64,000 nucleotides of DNA, taken from assembly GCF_003813985.1 (NCBI RefSeq), contig NZ_CP033897.1, positions 1,550,001 to 1,614,000 on the forward strand. The letters are read 5' to 3'. Shown one piece after another: positions 28,290 to 37,766 of the stretch; within the stretch, counting starts at the first letter, position 1, and the number at the start of each line of letters is the position of its first letter. Under the pieces are notes generated by a model. That model was not told where the DNA came from. It saw only the letters and a program-made list of their open reading frames with translations, and made no database searches. The position numbers were made by a program, and so were the translations under genes. The stretch is from Corynebacterium gerontici. Its GTDB lineage: Bacteria > Actinomycetota > Actinomycetes > Mycobacteriales > Mycobacteriaceae.

Positions 28290-29300
28290 TTAGTATCGAC
28301 GTGCCCCGTAGATCGGCATGGAGTCAACCGGTACTACCTGCACAGGAATTCCATAGTCGGAGGCGTGAACGAGCTTGCCATCACCAATGTAAATGCCTAC
28401 ATGCGTGGCTCCCGGGTAGTAACCAACGACGTCTCCCGGTTGAAGCTCTCCCCTGCTGACCGGCGTCCCACCGGCCATCTGTGCCTGCGATGTGCGTGGC
28501 AGTTGCTTTCCTTGCTGCTGGTAAGCCCACACCACCAGTCCAGAACAATCGAAAGCATCAGGACCGGCCGCACCCCATTCATACGGTGCGCCCAGCTTGC
28601 TCAGTGCTGCCTGCACTGCTTCAGACGCGACTGAAGAAAAGACCACCGGATCAACATCAACTGGACCGTTTTTCGCGATCCAACGGGCGCGCTGATCCGC
28701 TGAAAGACCATTCACCCGATCGAGCACCTCTTGAGTACGAGCCTCGAGCTCTTCTTGCTGCTTCTTCAGATCGGCCTGTTGGCGCTTCAGTTCGTTTTGC
28801 TCGAAGCTCACTTCAGCGATGGTTCGCTTCGCCTCGCTACGTTTCTCCGCAGCAACTTCGGTGACTGAATGCAAATCCTGGAGGGACTGCTTCGCATTCC
28901 GCGTCAACGTACCCATATAGGCGGCCCGGTCAATTGCGTATTGAGGCGAATCGGCACCCAGAGCGTTCGTGATTGGATCAATGGTGGCACCACGATACTT
29001 TGCTCCTGCAAGACGATTGACCTCAGAACGCAAACCTTGTTCCTGGGCTAAAGCTGCATTCGCCTCATCAGTGGCAACCTGCGCCTGCCTTTGCAAGTCA
29101 TCCAGCTTTTGATTTCCGGCATCTAGCTCGTTTTGCAGTTGCTTGACTTCTTCATTCTTCGCGTTGGTGTCGTGCGAAATCTGATCCATCTGTGCAATCA
29201 GAGCATCAACTTCATCAGCGTGAACGGTCGGCGTCATACCGAGATACACCGTGCTCGCAGTTAAAAGGGTGAGCAGCTTGGTTGAGGTAGAAAGTCTCAC
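28290..29300 (-). CDS. Secreted NlpC/P60 peptidoglycan hydrolase with coiled coil
   Basis: Exported D,L-endopeptidase-type hydrolase of 336 residues. A signal peptide (about 1-28) ends TVHA. Two long coiled-coil stretches fill residues 30-190, as in the RipC/SagB-like regulators of daughter-cell separation. The NlpC/P60 domain (about 225-336) has Cys252 in DAFDCSG, a His in THVGIY, and a third polar residue in LVHASDY. GTG 29300 starts it, with a weak ribosome site (AAGG). It is followed without a gap by pimB'. It corresponds to the Cg2401/Cg2402 pair in C. glutamicum. Confidence 0.9.
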   Translation of the reverse strand: MRLSTSTKLLTLLTASTVYLGMTPTVHADEVDALIAQMDQISHDTNAKNEEVKQLQNELDAGNQKLDDLQRQAQVATDEANAALAQEQGLRSEVNRLAGAKYRGATIDPITNALGADSPQYAIDRAAYMGTLTRNAKQSLQDLHSVTEVAAEKRSEAKRTIAEVSFEQNELKRQQADLKKQQEELEARTQEVLDRVNGLSADQRARWIAKNGPVDVDPVVFSSVASEAVQAALSKLGAPYEWGAAGPDAFDCSGLVVWAYQQQGKQLPRTSQAQMAGGTPVSRGELQPGDVVGYYPGATHVGIYIGDGKLVHASDYGIPVQVVPVDSMPIYGARRY

Positions 29301-29422
29301 AAATCTTCGCCTTAGTCATGGGTGGAATACCGAATACTAGAACACTATATCCCCTTGTACAGCGCACTTATATAACGAGGCCAAGCACTGTGAAAGGAGT
29401 GAATAGAGTACAGTAATGACAA

Positions 29423-29451
29423 AACCGTCCCCCACATCGTGGGGGACGGTT
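29423..29451 (-). terminator. Terminator of the second NlpC/P60 gene
   Basis: A perfect 13-bp stem (29423-29435 with 29439-29451) with a three-base loop. On the minus strand it ends in TTTTG. Confidence 0.85.
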
Positions 29452-29465
29452 AAGGTTTTCGATCC

Positions 29466-30080
29466 TTAGAAGCGCACGGCGCTGTGGTAAGGCATGGAAT
29501 CGATGGAGGATTCAGAAAGGGGGGTGCCCTCGTTCAGCGCGTGGATCACGGTGCCGTGCCCGGTATAGATGCCCACGTGGGAAGCGCCGGAGTAGAAAGC
29601 GATAATATCGCCGGGCTGGAGCTGGTCACGGGAAACCTGACGTCCGCCTGCAGCCTGATCGTAGGAAGTGCGCGGGATGCTCTTTCCTACCTGCTTGTAC
29701 GCCCAAGAGGTCAGACCGGAGCAATCGAAAGCGTCCGGACCTGCAGCACCCCAGACGTAGGGAGCGCCGATCTTTGAACGAGCTGCATCCACGATCTTCT
29801 GCCCCTCGGAAGACAACGGGGAGGCAGGGGCTGCGGTTTGCAGGACACCCAGGCCAAAATCCTGACCCTGGCCAATGAAAGGCACCTGAGAGGTACCGCC
29901 GGAAACTGCGCCAACGTTGAGGAGATCAGCTCCTGGCACGTCAACGGACTGACCGGTGAGCGGTACATTTACCTCCAGGGCTTGGGCGGCGGGAGTCAGG
30001 GCGACAGCTGCGCCTACTACTGCAGCGGATGCTACAGCTGCGTTGCGGGCGGTCTGCTTGTTGCGACGGTGCTTAGCCAC
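29466..30080 (-). CDS. Secreted NlpC/P60 peptidoglycan hydrolase, short form
   Basis: Exported hydrolase of 204 residues lacking the coiled coil of its neighbour. It has a basic start (MAKHRRNKQ), a signal peptide ending near AAQA at 34, then a short linker and an NlpC/P60 domain from about 92. Cys120 is in DAFDCSG, the His in SHVGIY, and a third residue in VIHALNE. ATG 30080 follows GGAG by eight bases. The leader region upstream is long and contains regulatory repeats, so expression is probably tightly controlled. Confidence 0.92.
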   Translation of the reverse strand: MAKHRRNKQTARNAAVASAAVVGAAVALTPAAQALEVNVPLTGQSVDVPGADLLNVGAVSGGTSQVPFIGQGQDFGLGVLQTAAPASPLSSEGQKIVDAARSKIGAPYVWGAAGPDAFDCSGLTSWAYKQVGKSIPRTSYDQAAGGRQVSRDQLQPGDIIAFYSGASHVGIYTGHGTVIHALNEGTPLSESSIDSMPYHSAVRF

Positions 30081-30270
30081 GTGTGATTCTCCAAATCATT
30101 TCTTTTGTCCAACGGGAAACCCGTTACGGCTTCAATTTCTCTTCACTTACTTTGAGACTTCGAAGACGTTTCAGTTCTTCGTTGTCCGCTCCACGCTTCA
30201 ACTGAAGCCCTTCACGAAATGTCTCGATTAGGTTACGAAATTGCAACAAGACTTGTCTAGTCGAACCGCT

Positions 30271-30298
30271 GTAATCATTTCGTTATCAAGTCGTAATC
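30271..30298 (-). promoter_or_regulatory. Three GATWAC direct repeats, 11-bp period (MtrA-like site)
   Basis: On the minus strand GATTAC, GATAAC and GATTAC start at exact 11-base steps (plus-strand units at 30271, 30282 and 30293). OmpR-family regulators bind such helical-turn repeats. MtrA of C. glutamicum is known to control nlpC-type cell-wall genes, so MtrA is the likely binder. The match to MtrA's consensus was not computed. Confidence 0.55.
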
Positions 30299-30469
30299 CG
30301 CCGATACGCCCCTTGAGGAATCTTAGGAAAGGATAGCTGAAGCTTTGAACTTAAAATAGAGAAATACGAGCAATAGTCGGCTGACATGGGATTTCAGGAG
30401 TTTTACACCAGCCAGAACTGACGCATTGTTATAGCCGATCCATTTGCGATAGCGGCAGCAGAAATGCTA

Positions 30470-30485
30470 TGTGAGCTTACTCACA
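30470..30485. promoter_or_regulatory. GlxR (CRP-type) binding site
   Basis: TGTGAGCTTACTCACA is a near-perfect TGTGA-N6-TCACA palindrome, the consensus of the cAMP-dependent GlxR regulator. It lies about 390 bp before the short NlpC/P60 gene, and no closer gene reads away from it. Confidence 0.7.
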
Positions 30486-30690
30486 TCACGGATTTATAGA
30501 AGGAAATGGCGTTTGATTACTGCTGAAGCGACCCGTCAGCGCGGCCAGCAAGACGTTGTCTTGGGTGTTCATTGCAATGGACGGCTCACGAAACAGTGCG
30601 CTCGCCATCCGCGTTATGTGCAATTCGTTCCTGCCTCATGTCATCGCTAAACCGGCTGCGCAAGAGACTGCTCTGGTATTCATATATGAA

Positions 30691-30722
30691 AAAAGGAGAC
30701 CAGCTGATGCTGGTCTCCTTTT
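30691..30722 (-). terminator. Terminator of the qcrCAB genes
   Basis: GGAGACCAGC (30695-30704) pairs with GCTGGTCTCC (30709-30718), flanked by A and T runs on both sides. It terminates qcrB on the minus strand and could also act on plus-strand RNA. Confidence 0.9.
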
Positions 30723-30751
30723 TCGTTTCCGTATTCAAGGATTCGAAGAAG

Positions 30752-32374
30752 TTACTTCTCTGCTTCTTCGTCTCTTGCGCGGTTGAGGCGCTGGAGATTT
30801 TCGTACATCTCCACTTCTTCGTGATGGTTCGCGGCCTCGATCTCGGCAGCCTTACGACGGATATCCTCAGGATCCGGCGAGAAGTAGCTACCGCGACCTG
30901 GTGAGCCAGCAAAGCCTAGTTGGTTCATCTGCTTCGGAACAGCGGCGCCAGCGTACTCGAGCGGTACCGCATGTCCGTGTTCGTCCACTGGGCCGAGCGG
31001 CTGGTGAACCTCGATGAACGCACCGTTGGGCAGCATCTTGATAGAACCGGTCTCGATACCATGTTCCAGCACCTCGCGGTCCGAACGCTGAAGGCCAATG
31101 CAGATGCGGTAGGTAACGAAGTATGCCAGTGGTGGCAAGACGATCAGGCCGATGCGGCCAACCCAGGTCATCGCATTGAGCGATACGTGGAAGTGGTACG
31201 CGAACAAGTCGTTACCACCCGAGAGAGTGAGCAAGAAGTAGAACACGACTGCCATGACACCCAAAGAGGTGCGCACTGGCACGTCTCGAGGACGCTGCAA
31301 GAGGTTGTGGTGTGCATCATCACCAGTGATCTTCTTCTCGATGAAGGGGTAGGTCACCAGGAGAATTACCAGAACCAAGCAGAGCATCGCTACCCAGAAT
31401 GCGCCGGGGATGGTGTGGTTGCCAATGTAGAGCTCCCATGCCGGCATAACACGAGCTGCACCGTCAGTCCACAACATGTAGATGTCAGGCTGGGAACCTG
31501 CGGAAACCTGTGATGGATTGTACGGCCCAAGATTCCAAATAGCGTTGATGGAGGTCAGGCCTGCCATGAGTGCGAGGACACCGGCAGTAAGCAGACCAAA
31601 TGCCGCAGCCTTCAGCCCGAACAGTGGGAGGATGCGCACGCCAACAACGTTGTTCTCGGTACGTCCAGCACCCGGGAACTGAGTGTGCTTTTGGTACCAA
31701 ACCAAAGCCAGGTGAGCCGCGATGAGTCCGAGGATGATGCCCGGAATCAGCAGCACGTGGGCGATGTAGAAGCGGTCAAGCATCAGATCGGAGGGGAAAT
31801 CTCCACCGAAAATCAGCCAGTGCAGCCAGGTACCGATGATCGGCATGCCCACGATAATGGCGGACATGATGCGCAGACCCACTCCGGAGAGGAGGTCGTC
31901 AGGCAGGGAGTAACCCATGAACCCTTCAACCATGCCCAGGAGCAGCAACACTGCACCGATGATCCAGTTAGCCTCACGTGGGCGACGGAATGCTCCGGTG
32001 AAGAAGATACGGAGCATGTGCACGGTCATCGCGACCATGAACATCAGTGCAGCCCAGTGGTGCATCTGACGGATGAACAAGCCACCGCGTACCTCGAAGG
32101 AGATATTGAGCGCAGTCTCGTAAGCGCGGGACATTTCCACACCGTTGAGGGGCAGATAGTCGCCGTCATAGATGACCTTGGTGATCGAAGGATCGAAAAA
32201 CAGGGTCAAGTAGACACCGGTGAGCAGCAGGATGATGAAGCTGTACAGAGCCACTTCACCAAGCATGAAGGACCAGTGCGTGGGGAAAACCTTGTTGATT
32301 TGGCGCCGGATACCGGCAGATGCCGTGTACCGGGAATCAATGTTGTTGCCGATGTCGGCTAGTTTGTTGCTCAT
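30752..32374 (-). CDS. qcrB: QcrB, cytochrome b subunit of the bc1 complex
   Basis: Menaquinol-oxidising cytochrome b. The 540-residue protein has eight or nine membrane segments and a long, charged C-terminal tail of the actinobacterial type. Haem-ligand histidines are visible in [11 protein letters not shown] and in FYIAHVLL with LIAAHLAL; the quinone-site PDDLL is conserved. ATG 32374 overlaps the qcrA stop (ATGA). It is the last gene of qcrCAB and ends at a strong terminator. The complex forms a supercomplex with the aa3 oxidase. Confidence 0.96.
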   Translation of the reverse strand: MSNKLADIGNNIDSRYTASAGIRRQINKVFPTHWSFMLGEVALYSFIILLLTGVYLTLFFDPSITKVIYDGDYLPLNGVEMSRAYETALNISFEVRGGLFIRQMHHWAALMFMVAMTVHMLRIFFTGAFRRPREANWIIGAVLLLLGMVEGFMGYSLPDDLLSGVGLRIMSAIIVGMPIIGTWLHWLIFGGDFPSDLMLDRFYIAHVLLIPGIILGLIAAHLALVWYQKHTQFPGAGRTENNVVGVRILPLFGLKAAAFGLLTAGVLALMAGLTSINAIWNLGPYNPSQVSAGSQPDIYMLWTDGAARVMPAWELYIGNHTIPGAFWVAMLCLVLVILLVTYPFIEKKITGDDAHHNLLQRPRDVPVRTSLGVMAVVFYFLLTLSGGNDLFAYHFHVSLNAMTWVGRIGLIVLPPLAYFVTYRICIGLQRSDREVLEHGIETGSIKMLPNGAFIEVHQPLGPVDEHGHAVPLEYAGAAVPKQMNQLGFAGSPGRGSYFSPDPEDIRRKAAEIEAANHHEEVEMYENLQRLNRARDEEAEK

Positions 32375-33588
32375 GAACGACGCTCCCAGAATGCCGGGCC
32401 GACAGGCTCAATGAAGTTGCCTGCGGCGACGAGGTAACCCTCTTCGTCAACGGTGATCGGCAGCTGTGGCAAAGCACGAGCAGCGGGGCCGAATACCGGC
32501 TTGCCGTAGTGCAATGCGTCGAACTGCGACTGGTGGCAGGGGCACAGAATACGGTTGGTTTGTGCCTCGTAAAGCGAGGTGGGGCAACCGATGTGCGTGC
32601 AGATCTTTGAATATGCGTAGTAGTCGCCGTAGTGGAAGTTCTCCTGATTTTCGCGCTCAACAACGCGCTTAGCGTCCTGAGAACGAAGGCGAATTAGCAT
32701 CACTGCGTTACGTGGGCCATGGATGGAGTGCATGTGCTCTTCGTAGACGTCGGCCTTGGCGTTGTATTTGTCGCCGTCGTTGACCAAATCTGCGGGGAGC
32801 GGGAACACGGTTTCCATAGCGGCAGCGGCAAGGTCCTCCGGGCGCATACGAACCAGGCGGGTCACGCCCTGGGTGGTGTAGTGCTCCCCTACGGAGTTCT
32901 TGTGCTTTTCGGCAATCACGCCGGTATCGCGACCGAGGTAGAGCTTCACACCCTCCTCGTGAAGGGTCCAGCCGGACGTCCACAGGGTTCCGTCGCCCTG
33001 AATACCGAGGTGACCCTTCTTCCATGGGTTCTTCACCATGCCGCCGAGCGGTGCGATGACAACGAGGCCAGCGAGCAAGCCGCCAACGCCAAGCATGGAC
33101 TTGATTACCTTGCGGCGACCAAGGGTGGAAGTCTGCCAGGAATCATTCAACAACGCGACGATCGTGCGACGGTCCACTTCGTCCGAAGGGCCATCGTGGC
33201 GGCGCTGAACTGCGATCTCTTCGGGGATGATCTTCTTAACGTACAGCGTTGCACCAATGCCGAGGCCGAGGATCGCGAGGCCAGCAGTCAGACCCAAAAG
33301 TGGGGTGTAGAGGGTGTACGTCCACAGGCCCTCTTGACCCAGCGCCTTGTAGTGCCATGGCCAGAACAGGTAAACCGCGAGGAATGCAATGGCCGAAACG
33401 ATGCCGATGCCCAGCCAGATGCCGACGGTTCGGGAAGCACGCTTCGAAGCGGGATCATTGTCGATCGGGAAGCGCTCTTTACGGAACGCAACGGTAACGC
33501 CGTCAAGCTCAGTACCCAGGCGAGCCAGGTCGTCGTTGCTCATTCCGTTGAGGTCTTTTTCCGTGTAGTTCTTGTCGTTATTGCTCAT
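32371..33588 (-). CDS. qcrA: QcrA, Rieske iron-sulfur subunit of the bc1 complex
   Basis: Rieske protein of 405 residues with three membrane segments in the first 210, an actinobacterial feature. The 2Fe-2S ligands are in CTHIGC and CPCHQS near the C-terminus. ATG 33588 overlaps the qcrC stop (ATGA); a start 19 codons upstream would run into qcrC and is rejected. It passes electrons from menaquinol to the di-haem QcrC. Confidence 0.95.
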   Translation of the reverse strand: MSNNDKNYTEKDLNGMSNDDLARLGTELDGVTVAFRKERFPIDNDPASKRASRTVGIWLGIGIVSAIAFLAVYLFWPWHYKALGQEGLWTYTLYTPLLGLTAGLAILGLGIGATLYVKKIIPEEIAVQRRHDGPSDEVDRRTIVALLNDSWQTSTLGRRKVIKSMLGVGGLLAGLVVIAPLGGMVKNPWKKGHLGIQGDGTLWTSGWTLHEEGVKLYLGRDTGVIAEKHKNSVGEHYTTQGVTRLVRMRPEDLAAAAMETVFPLPADLVNDGDKYNAKADVYEEHMHSIHGPRNAVMLIRLRSQDAKRVVERENQENFHYGDYYAYSKICTHIGCPTSLYEAQTNRILCPCHQSQFDALHYGKPVFGPAARALPQLPITVDEEGYLVAAGNFIEPVGPAFWERRS

Positions 33589-34478
33589 GAGCGCGATCCA
33601 ATCCACAACGCAGCGGCCACTAGGACCACGATTCCGACGAGCCACATCATCATGCCCTCAGTCACGGGACCGAGGCCACCCAGGCTCCAACCACCGGGGT
33701 TGGGGGTTTCCTTGGAAGACTTGATGAACGCGATAATGTCCTTCTTCTCGTCAGCAGTGAGCTGGCGATCGGAGAACTTCGGCATGTTTTCCGGACCAGT
33801 CAGCATTGCCTGGTAGATCTCTTGCTCATTCGCAGGATCCAAAACTGGTGCGTACTTACCGGCAGAAAGCGCACCGCCACGACCGGTGAAGTTGTGGCAA
33901 GAAGCGCAGTTCAAGCGGAAAAGATCGGAGCCGCGAGCGACATCGGCAGGATCGATCTCTCCGTCATAGTTCTTACCGCGAAGGGACTCCATTGCAATGG
34001 ATCCGTCTTGGTTATACACAATGCCGGGGCCGCCACCATTGGCGTCCACGTATGCAGCGAGGGCGAGGGTCTGAGCTTCGGTGTAACGGGCGGGCTTGCG
34101 AGGAACCTGAGCCTCGTTACGGGTCATTGGCATACGGCCGGAGTGCACTTGGAAGTACACAGCACCGGAGCCAACGCCAACGAGAGAAGGACCGCGGTCT
34201 TTCACCCCTTGAAGATTCGCACCGTGGCAGGTGATGCAAGCGGTGTCGTAGATGGTCTTACCCTCTTGAATAAGCGCTTGCTCATCCTTTTGAGCGGTAG
34301 CAACTTGGGCATCCGGGGTGGCCGCGTTCACAAGCAAACCAGCGCCGGTGAGACCGACTGAAAGTGCGAATGCACCTGCGAGGGTGCGACGCAGCTTGCG
34401 GCGGGACTTCACCTTCTTAGCCTTAGTTGCCGAGGCAGTCTGTTCAACCGCCTCGTAGTTGGTGGGATTGGTATCCAT
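33585..34478 (-). CDS. qcrC: QcrC, di-haem cytochrome c subunit
   Basis: Cytochrome cc that links the bc1 complex directly to the aa3 oxidase, in place of a soluble cytochrome c. The 297-residue product has an N-terminal membrane segment, two CXXCH haem sites (CITCH and CASCH), matching distal Met stretches, and a C-terminal membrane anchor. Two ATGs are adjacent; ATG 34478 gives a better distance to AAGGG than ATG 34481. It overlaps qcrA. Confidence 0.94.
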   Translation of the reverse strand: MDTNPTNYEAVEQTASATKAKKVKSRRKLRRTLAGAFALSVGLTGAGLLVNAATPDAQVATAQKDEQALIQEGKTIYDTACITCHGANLQGVKDRGPSLVGVGSGAVYFQVHSGRMPMTRNEAQVPRKPARYTEAQTLALAAYVDANGGGPGIVYNQDGSIAMESLRGKNYDGEIDPADVARGSDLFRLNCASCHNFTGRGGALSAGKYAPVLDPANEQEIYQAMLTGPENMPKFSDRQLTADEKKDIIAFIKSSKETPNPGGWSLGGLGPVTEGMMMWLVGIVVLVAAALWIGSRS

Positions 34479-34555
34479 CATTTCCCTTTTTGTCTCGAAT
34501 ACGGAAAGTGGGGACGCATATTGGTTCCGTTAAGAACGGAATCTCAATCTGCTTC

Positions 34556-35173
34556 CTACTGGATGAAGTAGATCGTGATGAACAAGCCGATCCAGACGAC
34601 GTCAACGAAGTGCCAGTAGTAGGACGTCACCATCGCGGCAGTTGCCTGCGCGGGGGTGAACTTTGCCTTACTAATACGAAGCAACACCACGACGAAGGCA
34701 AGAACACCGGCAAGCACGTGTGCCGCGTGGAAGCCCGTTGTGATGAAGAACGAAGAACCGTAGACGCTGCTTGGGATCGTCATACCGTGTTCTACCAAGT
34801 GGTAATACTCGTATGCCTGGCCAACCAAGAAGATGGCACCCAGCAGAATGGTCACCGCAAACCACTTGCGAAGACCGAAGACATCGCCCCGCTCGGCGGC
34901 GAAAACACCAAATTGTGCCGTGAATGAAGACGAAATCAGTACGACGGTGATAGCCAGAGCGTAAGGGACGTTGAGGTGATCTGCACCCTCCTTCCAAGAT
35001 CCGTTGCCGATGCCATTTGCACGCGAGGTGAAGTACATCGCGAACAGACCGGCGAAGAACATCAATTCCTGAGACAGGAACACAATCGTGCCGACACTGA
35101 CCATGTTGGGACGGTTCAGTGCCGCAACACGTTGTGGTGCTGCCATACCTTTGTTTCCAATTGCGGTCGTCAC
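34556..35173 (-). CDS. ctaE: CtaE, cytochrome aa3 oxidase subunit III
   Basis: Subunit III of the terminal oxidase, 205 residues with five membrane segments. Typical motifs are [15 protein letters not shown], the FHAAHVLAG histidines, and [11 protein letters not shown] at the end. GTG 35173 is chosen because CATACT lies seven bases before it, marking a leaderless mRNA; an upstream start at 35209 would lie outside such a transcript. It is followed after 77 bp by qcrC and probably leads a ctaE-qcrCAB operon. Confidence 0.94.
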   Translation of the reverse strand: MTTAIGNKGMAAPQRVAALNRPNMVSVGTIVFLSQELMFFAGLFAMYFTSRANGIGNGSWKEGADHLNVPYALAITVVLISSSFTAQFGVFAAERGDVFGLRKWFAVTILLGAIFLVGQAYEYYHLVEHGMTIPSSVYGSSFFITTGFHAAHVLAGVLAFVVVLLRISKAKFTPAQATAAMVTSYYWHFVDVVWIGLFITIYFIQ

Positions 35174-35180
35174 GTGTTCT

Positions 35181-35186
35181 AGTATG
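35181..35186 (-). promoter_or_regulatory. ctaE -10 box, leaderless arrangement
   Basis: CATACT on the minus strand ends seven bases before GTG 35173, as for pknL. Confidence 0.55.
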
Positions 35187-35570
35187 GCGCTTCGAAGCCG
35201 GTGAGTCACGTTGTTGCCCCCGACATCTGAGGCCCATTCCGGGGCCCGATTCTTACCCCCGCACTCCCCTCCCGGTAGAAAATTTTTTCCGGCAACTGTG
35301 GAACTTTTTTGACGACTTTTACGACGCGCCCTTTCCGCAGGTCATTACGGGGTTCATTCAGAATTCACTGTCAGGCAACCTCGATGAGGCTCCCAGGCAA
35401 CTCAAATGCTTCGCAGGCTCAGCCCAGTCGCCACATAGTTCGTTGAGATTTAATTCACATCGAGCGATCTTCACATGACACCTATGACCAACTTTCGTAT
35501 GCCCCTCCCAAATTCGGGGTCATTTTCGCACTTTTGACGGCGATACTGTGGCCTGATAGGAGGCAAAGCA
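35187..35570. other. Non-coding region between ctaF and ctaE
   Basis: About 380 bp with no supported gene. Apart from the ctaE promoter at its left end and the ctaF terminator at its right end, nothing recognisable was found. Short plus-strand frames lack ribosome sites. Confidence 0.5.
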
Positions 35571-35620
35571 AAAAGCACCCTGTCCGCATACCCACTTTTC
35601 AGGGGTAAGGGACAGGGTGC
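35571..35620 (-). terminator. Terminator of ctaC-ctaF
   Basis: GCACCCTGTCC (35575-35585) pairs with GGACAGGGTGC (35610-35620), with TACCC/GGGTA inside. TTTTTG follows on the minus strand. Confidence 0.85.
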
Positions 35621-35639
35621 CAGTTTCAGACGTGAAAGT

Positions 35640-36071
35640 TTAGTGCTTTTCCTTCGGCAAACCGTATTGCAGGTTCAACATGGTGGTGGTGTAAATCAAG
35701 CACACAGCACCGAAAGCGATGAGCCAGTAGTGCATGAAGATGATGCCAAAGCCGAGCAGGGCGATGGAGCCACTCATTGCCAGCGGCCAGATCGAGTTGG
35801 GGCTGAAGAAACCCAGGGTGCCCGCACCGTCGGAGATCTCAGCCTCCTCCCAGTCTTCTGGCAACACGTCGATACGCTTTTCGGTGAAGTGAAGATATCC
35901 GCCGAGCATCAACGCGAGTGCCGAGGCGAGGAAGAGTGATACGCCACCCGCCCATTCGTAACCTACGAGGTTACCGGTGTCTTCGACGTGAATCGTCGCG
36001 AAGACATAGATGATGGAGACGATGAACATGAATACGGCAATGCCGTACATGATTTTGGAAGTAGCCTTCAT
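35640..36071 (-). CDS. ctaF: CtaF, cytochrome aa3 oxidase subunit IV
   Basis: Actinobacterial subunit IV of the aa3 oxidase, 143 residues with four membrane segments arranged as two hairpins. The loop [22 protein letters not shown] between them is characteristic. ATG 36071 lies 17 bases after ctaC. It ends before a strong terminator, so ctaC-ctaF form one unit and ctaE another. Confidence 0.94.
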   Translation of the reverse strand: MKATSKIMYGIAVFMFIVSIIYVFATIHVEDTGNLVGYEWAGGVSLFLASALALMLGGYLHFTEKRIDVLPEDWEEAEISDGAGTLGFFSPNSIWPLAMSGSIALLGFGIIFMHYWLIAFGAVCLIYTTTMLNLQYGLPKEKH

Positions 36072-36088
36072 TGTTCAATCCTCTCGTT

Positions 36089-37192
36089 CTAGCGTTCCGC
36101 GCTGTTGGGGTCTTGTGCGTTTACACCGTCTACGGTCGCACGGTCAGAGTTGAACGGCGAGGTGCTGGTTGCATACGGAGCTTCGCCGATGGAGGCCAGC
36201 GCTTCAGAGTTGGGAGCCTCGGGATTGTCAATGCGGTACTGAAGGTACTGCTTGAACTTCTCGGGAGACACAACGCGGATTTCGAAGTTCATCATGGCGT
36301 GGTAGGTGCCGCACATTTCTGCACAACGACCAACGAAGGCGCCTTCTTCTTCAATCTTTTCAATCTGGAAGCGTCGCTCTTGCTTGTTCTGCTCAGGGTG
36401 GTTATAGACGTCACGCTTGAACAAGAACTCAGGAACCCAGAAGGAGTGGGACACGTCATCTGAGGCCAAAGAAAACTCGATAGCAGTATCGGAAGGAAGC
36501 ACCAATACGGGAACTTCGTTGGTAGTACCGATGGTCTCAATCTTGTCGAAGTTCAGGTAAGACTTGTCACCCAGTGAACGACCGTTGATGGGGTTGGGGT
36601 GCTTTCCTCCCTCGCCCTCTGCGTCGTACTTGGTCTCCTCCGCCTGCTGCTGGCGAGCCTCATCGACACCGTTATAGACCTGACCGTTTTCAGTCAACTC
36701 ACCAGCCACCTCACGGTAGCCGAACTTCCAGTTCCACTGGTAAGCGGTGACGTCCACCTTCACCTTTGGATCCTTATCCAAAGCGGTGACCTTGTCTTGG
36801 GTCTGGACGGTGAAGAAGAACAGCACCATCACGATGACGATTGGGACAATGGTGAGCACAAGCTCCAGGGGAATGTTGTACTGGGTTTGGCGAGGGAACT
36901 CGTCCTTGCCGGCCTTCTTGGCACGTTTGGCGCTCCAGGCGAACATGCCGTAGATAAACAGGCCCCACATGATGAAGCCAATGATCCAAGCCGCAACCCA
37001 CACCCAAGACCAGAAGTTGTACATCGCCGTTGCTTCAGGCGTAATTCCTTCTGGCCAGCCGAATGCGAGCGCCTTGCCGAGCACACCGCCCGGAGGGGTG
37101 ACATCGCAACCTGCCAGGGCGAGGCCACCGAGGCCCAGAACACCGCCGAGCAGTGCCTTACGGCCAAAGCCACGCTGCTGCTGTTGATTCAC
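36089..37192 (-). CDS. ctaC: CtaC, cytochrome aa3 oxidase subunit II
   Basis: CuA-carrying subunit II, a lipoprotein of 367 residues. The lipobox LALAGC places the lipidated Cys at 29. Two membrane segments follow, then an external cupredoxin domain with the CuA ligands in CAEMCGTYHAMM and an upstream His in SHSFW. An insertion rich in charged residues lies between, as in other actinobacteria. GTG 37192 follows GGAAGG by about eight bases. Confidence 0.95.
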   Translation of the reverse strand: MNQQQQRGFGRKALLGGVLGLGGLALAGCDVTPPGGVLGKALAFGWPEGITPEATAMYNFWSWVWVAAWIIGFIMWGLFIYGMFAWSAKRAKKAGKDEFPRQTQYNIPLELVLTIVPIVIVMVLFFFTVQTQDKVTALDKDPKVKVDVTAYQWNWKFGYREVAGELTENGQVYNGVDEARQQQAEETKYDAEGEGGKHPNPINGRSLGDKSYLNFDKIETIGTTNEVPVLVLPSDTAIEFSLASDDVSHSFWVPEFLFKRDVYNHPEQNKQERRFQIEKIEEEGAFVGRCAEMCGTYHAMMNFEIRVVSPEKFKQYLQYRIDNPEAPNSEALASIGEAPYATSTSPFNSDRATVDGVNAQDPNSAER

Positions 37193-37766
37193 GCGCGTCT
37201 GCCTTCCTTTTGCACTAGTCCTTTGGATGATGATTTAGCCCCGTCACCTCGTAACCGCAACGGACAACCCGCTGAAAATCACCCAGGAACGGCATGGCTA
37301 ATTTCATCCACGTCTATGAAGGCAGGATAGCGCATTTGAGCGGTGGTTTTTGAATGCTGTTCCCAGCCACTTTGCAGCATGTACAGCCAATTTTCAGGTC
37401 ACGACGATGGGTTCACCCCTGCACAGACGTATGATCCGACGGTTTGTTCCCCAACAGCCCCAAGGTGAACCACACACACATGTAGCCCATATCACAAAGC
37501 ACCTCAGCCCATATCAACCTTATGGATACCCCACTATTGCTACTGACTACCGCACCTGACCCCAGACACACCCCCGGATGACACCGAAGCGAACTCGAAC
37601 ATGGGGCGTCGAAAAGCAACCAGAACAGCTTCCCAGTACTCAAATACAACGCCATCCATGGAGACAAGGTAAATTAGTGCTCTTGAACTACCCGCCACCG
37701 GCGCTCCTCTCGCTCGTTTGGCTGGGTCAACAGTTGCGATACGGATAGAAGGGAGACTCGCCAAGT
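37193..37766. other. Divergent promoter region between ctaC and ltsA
   Basis: 574 bp without a supported gene. Minus-strand TATCCT (37324-37329) is a -10 candidate for ctaC, and plus-strand TAAATT (37670-37675) one for ltsA. TGTAGCCCATATCACA (37481-37496) has one good half of a GlxR site. A full copy of the GGGGCGTCGAAAAGC repeat lies at 37603-37617. Confidence 0.5.
37603..37617 (+). repeat. Copy of the GGGGCGTCGAAAAGC repeat (full form)
   Basis: Exact 15-mer in the ctaC-ltsA intergenic region, about 150 bp before ltsA. Confidence 0.65.

Larger units (their letters stand above)
30081..30690 (-). other. Long non-coding regulatory region upstream of the short NlpC/P60 gene
   Basis: About 600 bp without a convincing gene, between the qcrB terminator and the NlpC start. 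It holds three GATWAC repeats (30271-30298) and a GlxR-type palindrome (30470-30485). Short open frames on both strands lack ribosome sites and family resemblance. A transcription start was not identified with confidence; TAACCT at 30230-30235 (minus) is one weak -10 candidate. Confidence 0.6.

Noticed and set aside
30556-30786. 76-codon plus-strand frame in the region before qcrB
   Set aside because: It runs through the qcrB terminator and into qcrB; no ribosome site.
32719-33816. 365-codon plus-strand frame opposite qcrA/qcrC
   Set aside because: Shadow of two well-supported respiratory genes.
35530-35575. Plus-strand TTGACG and TACTGT with AGGAGG downstream, between ctaE and ctaF
   Set aside because: No start codon follows the ribosome-like site before the ctaF terminator.
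37481-37496. GlxR site between ctaC and ltsA
   Set aside because: TGTAGCCCATATCACA has one good half only; too weak to call a site, though noted in the region entry.
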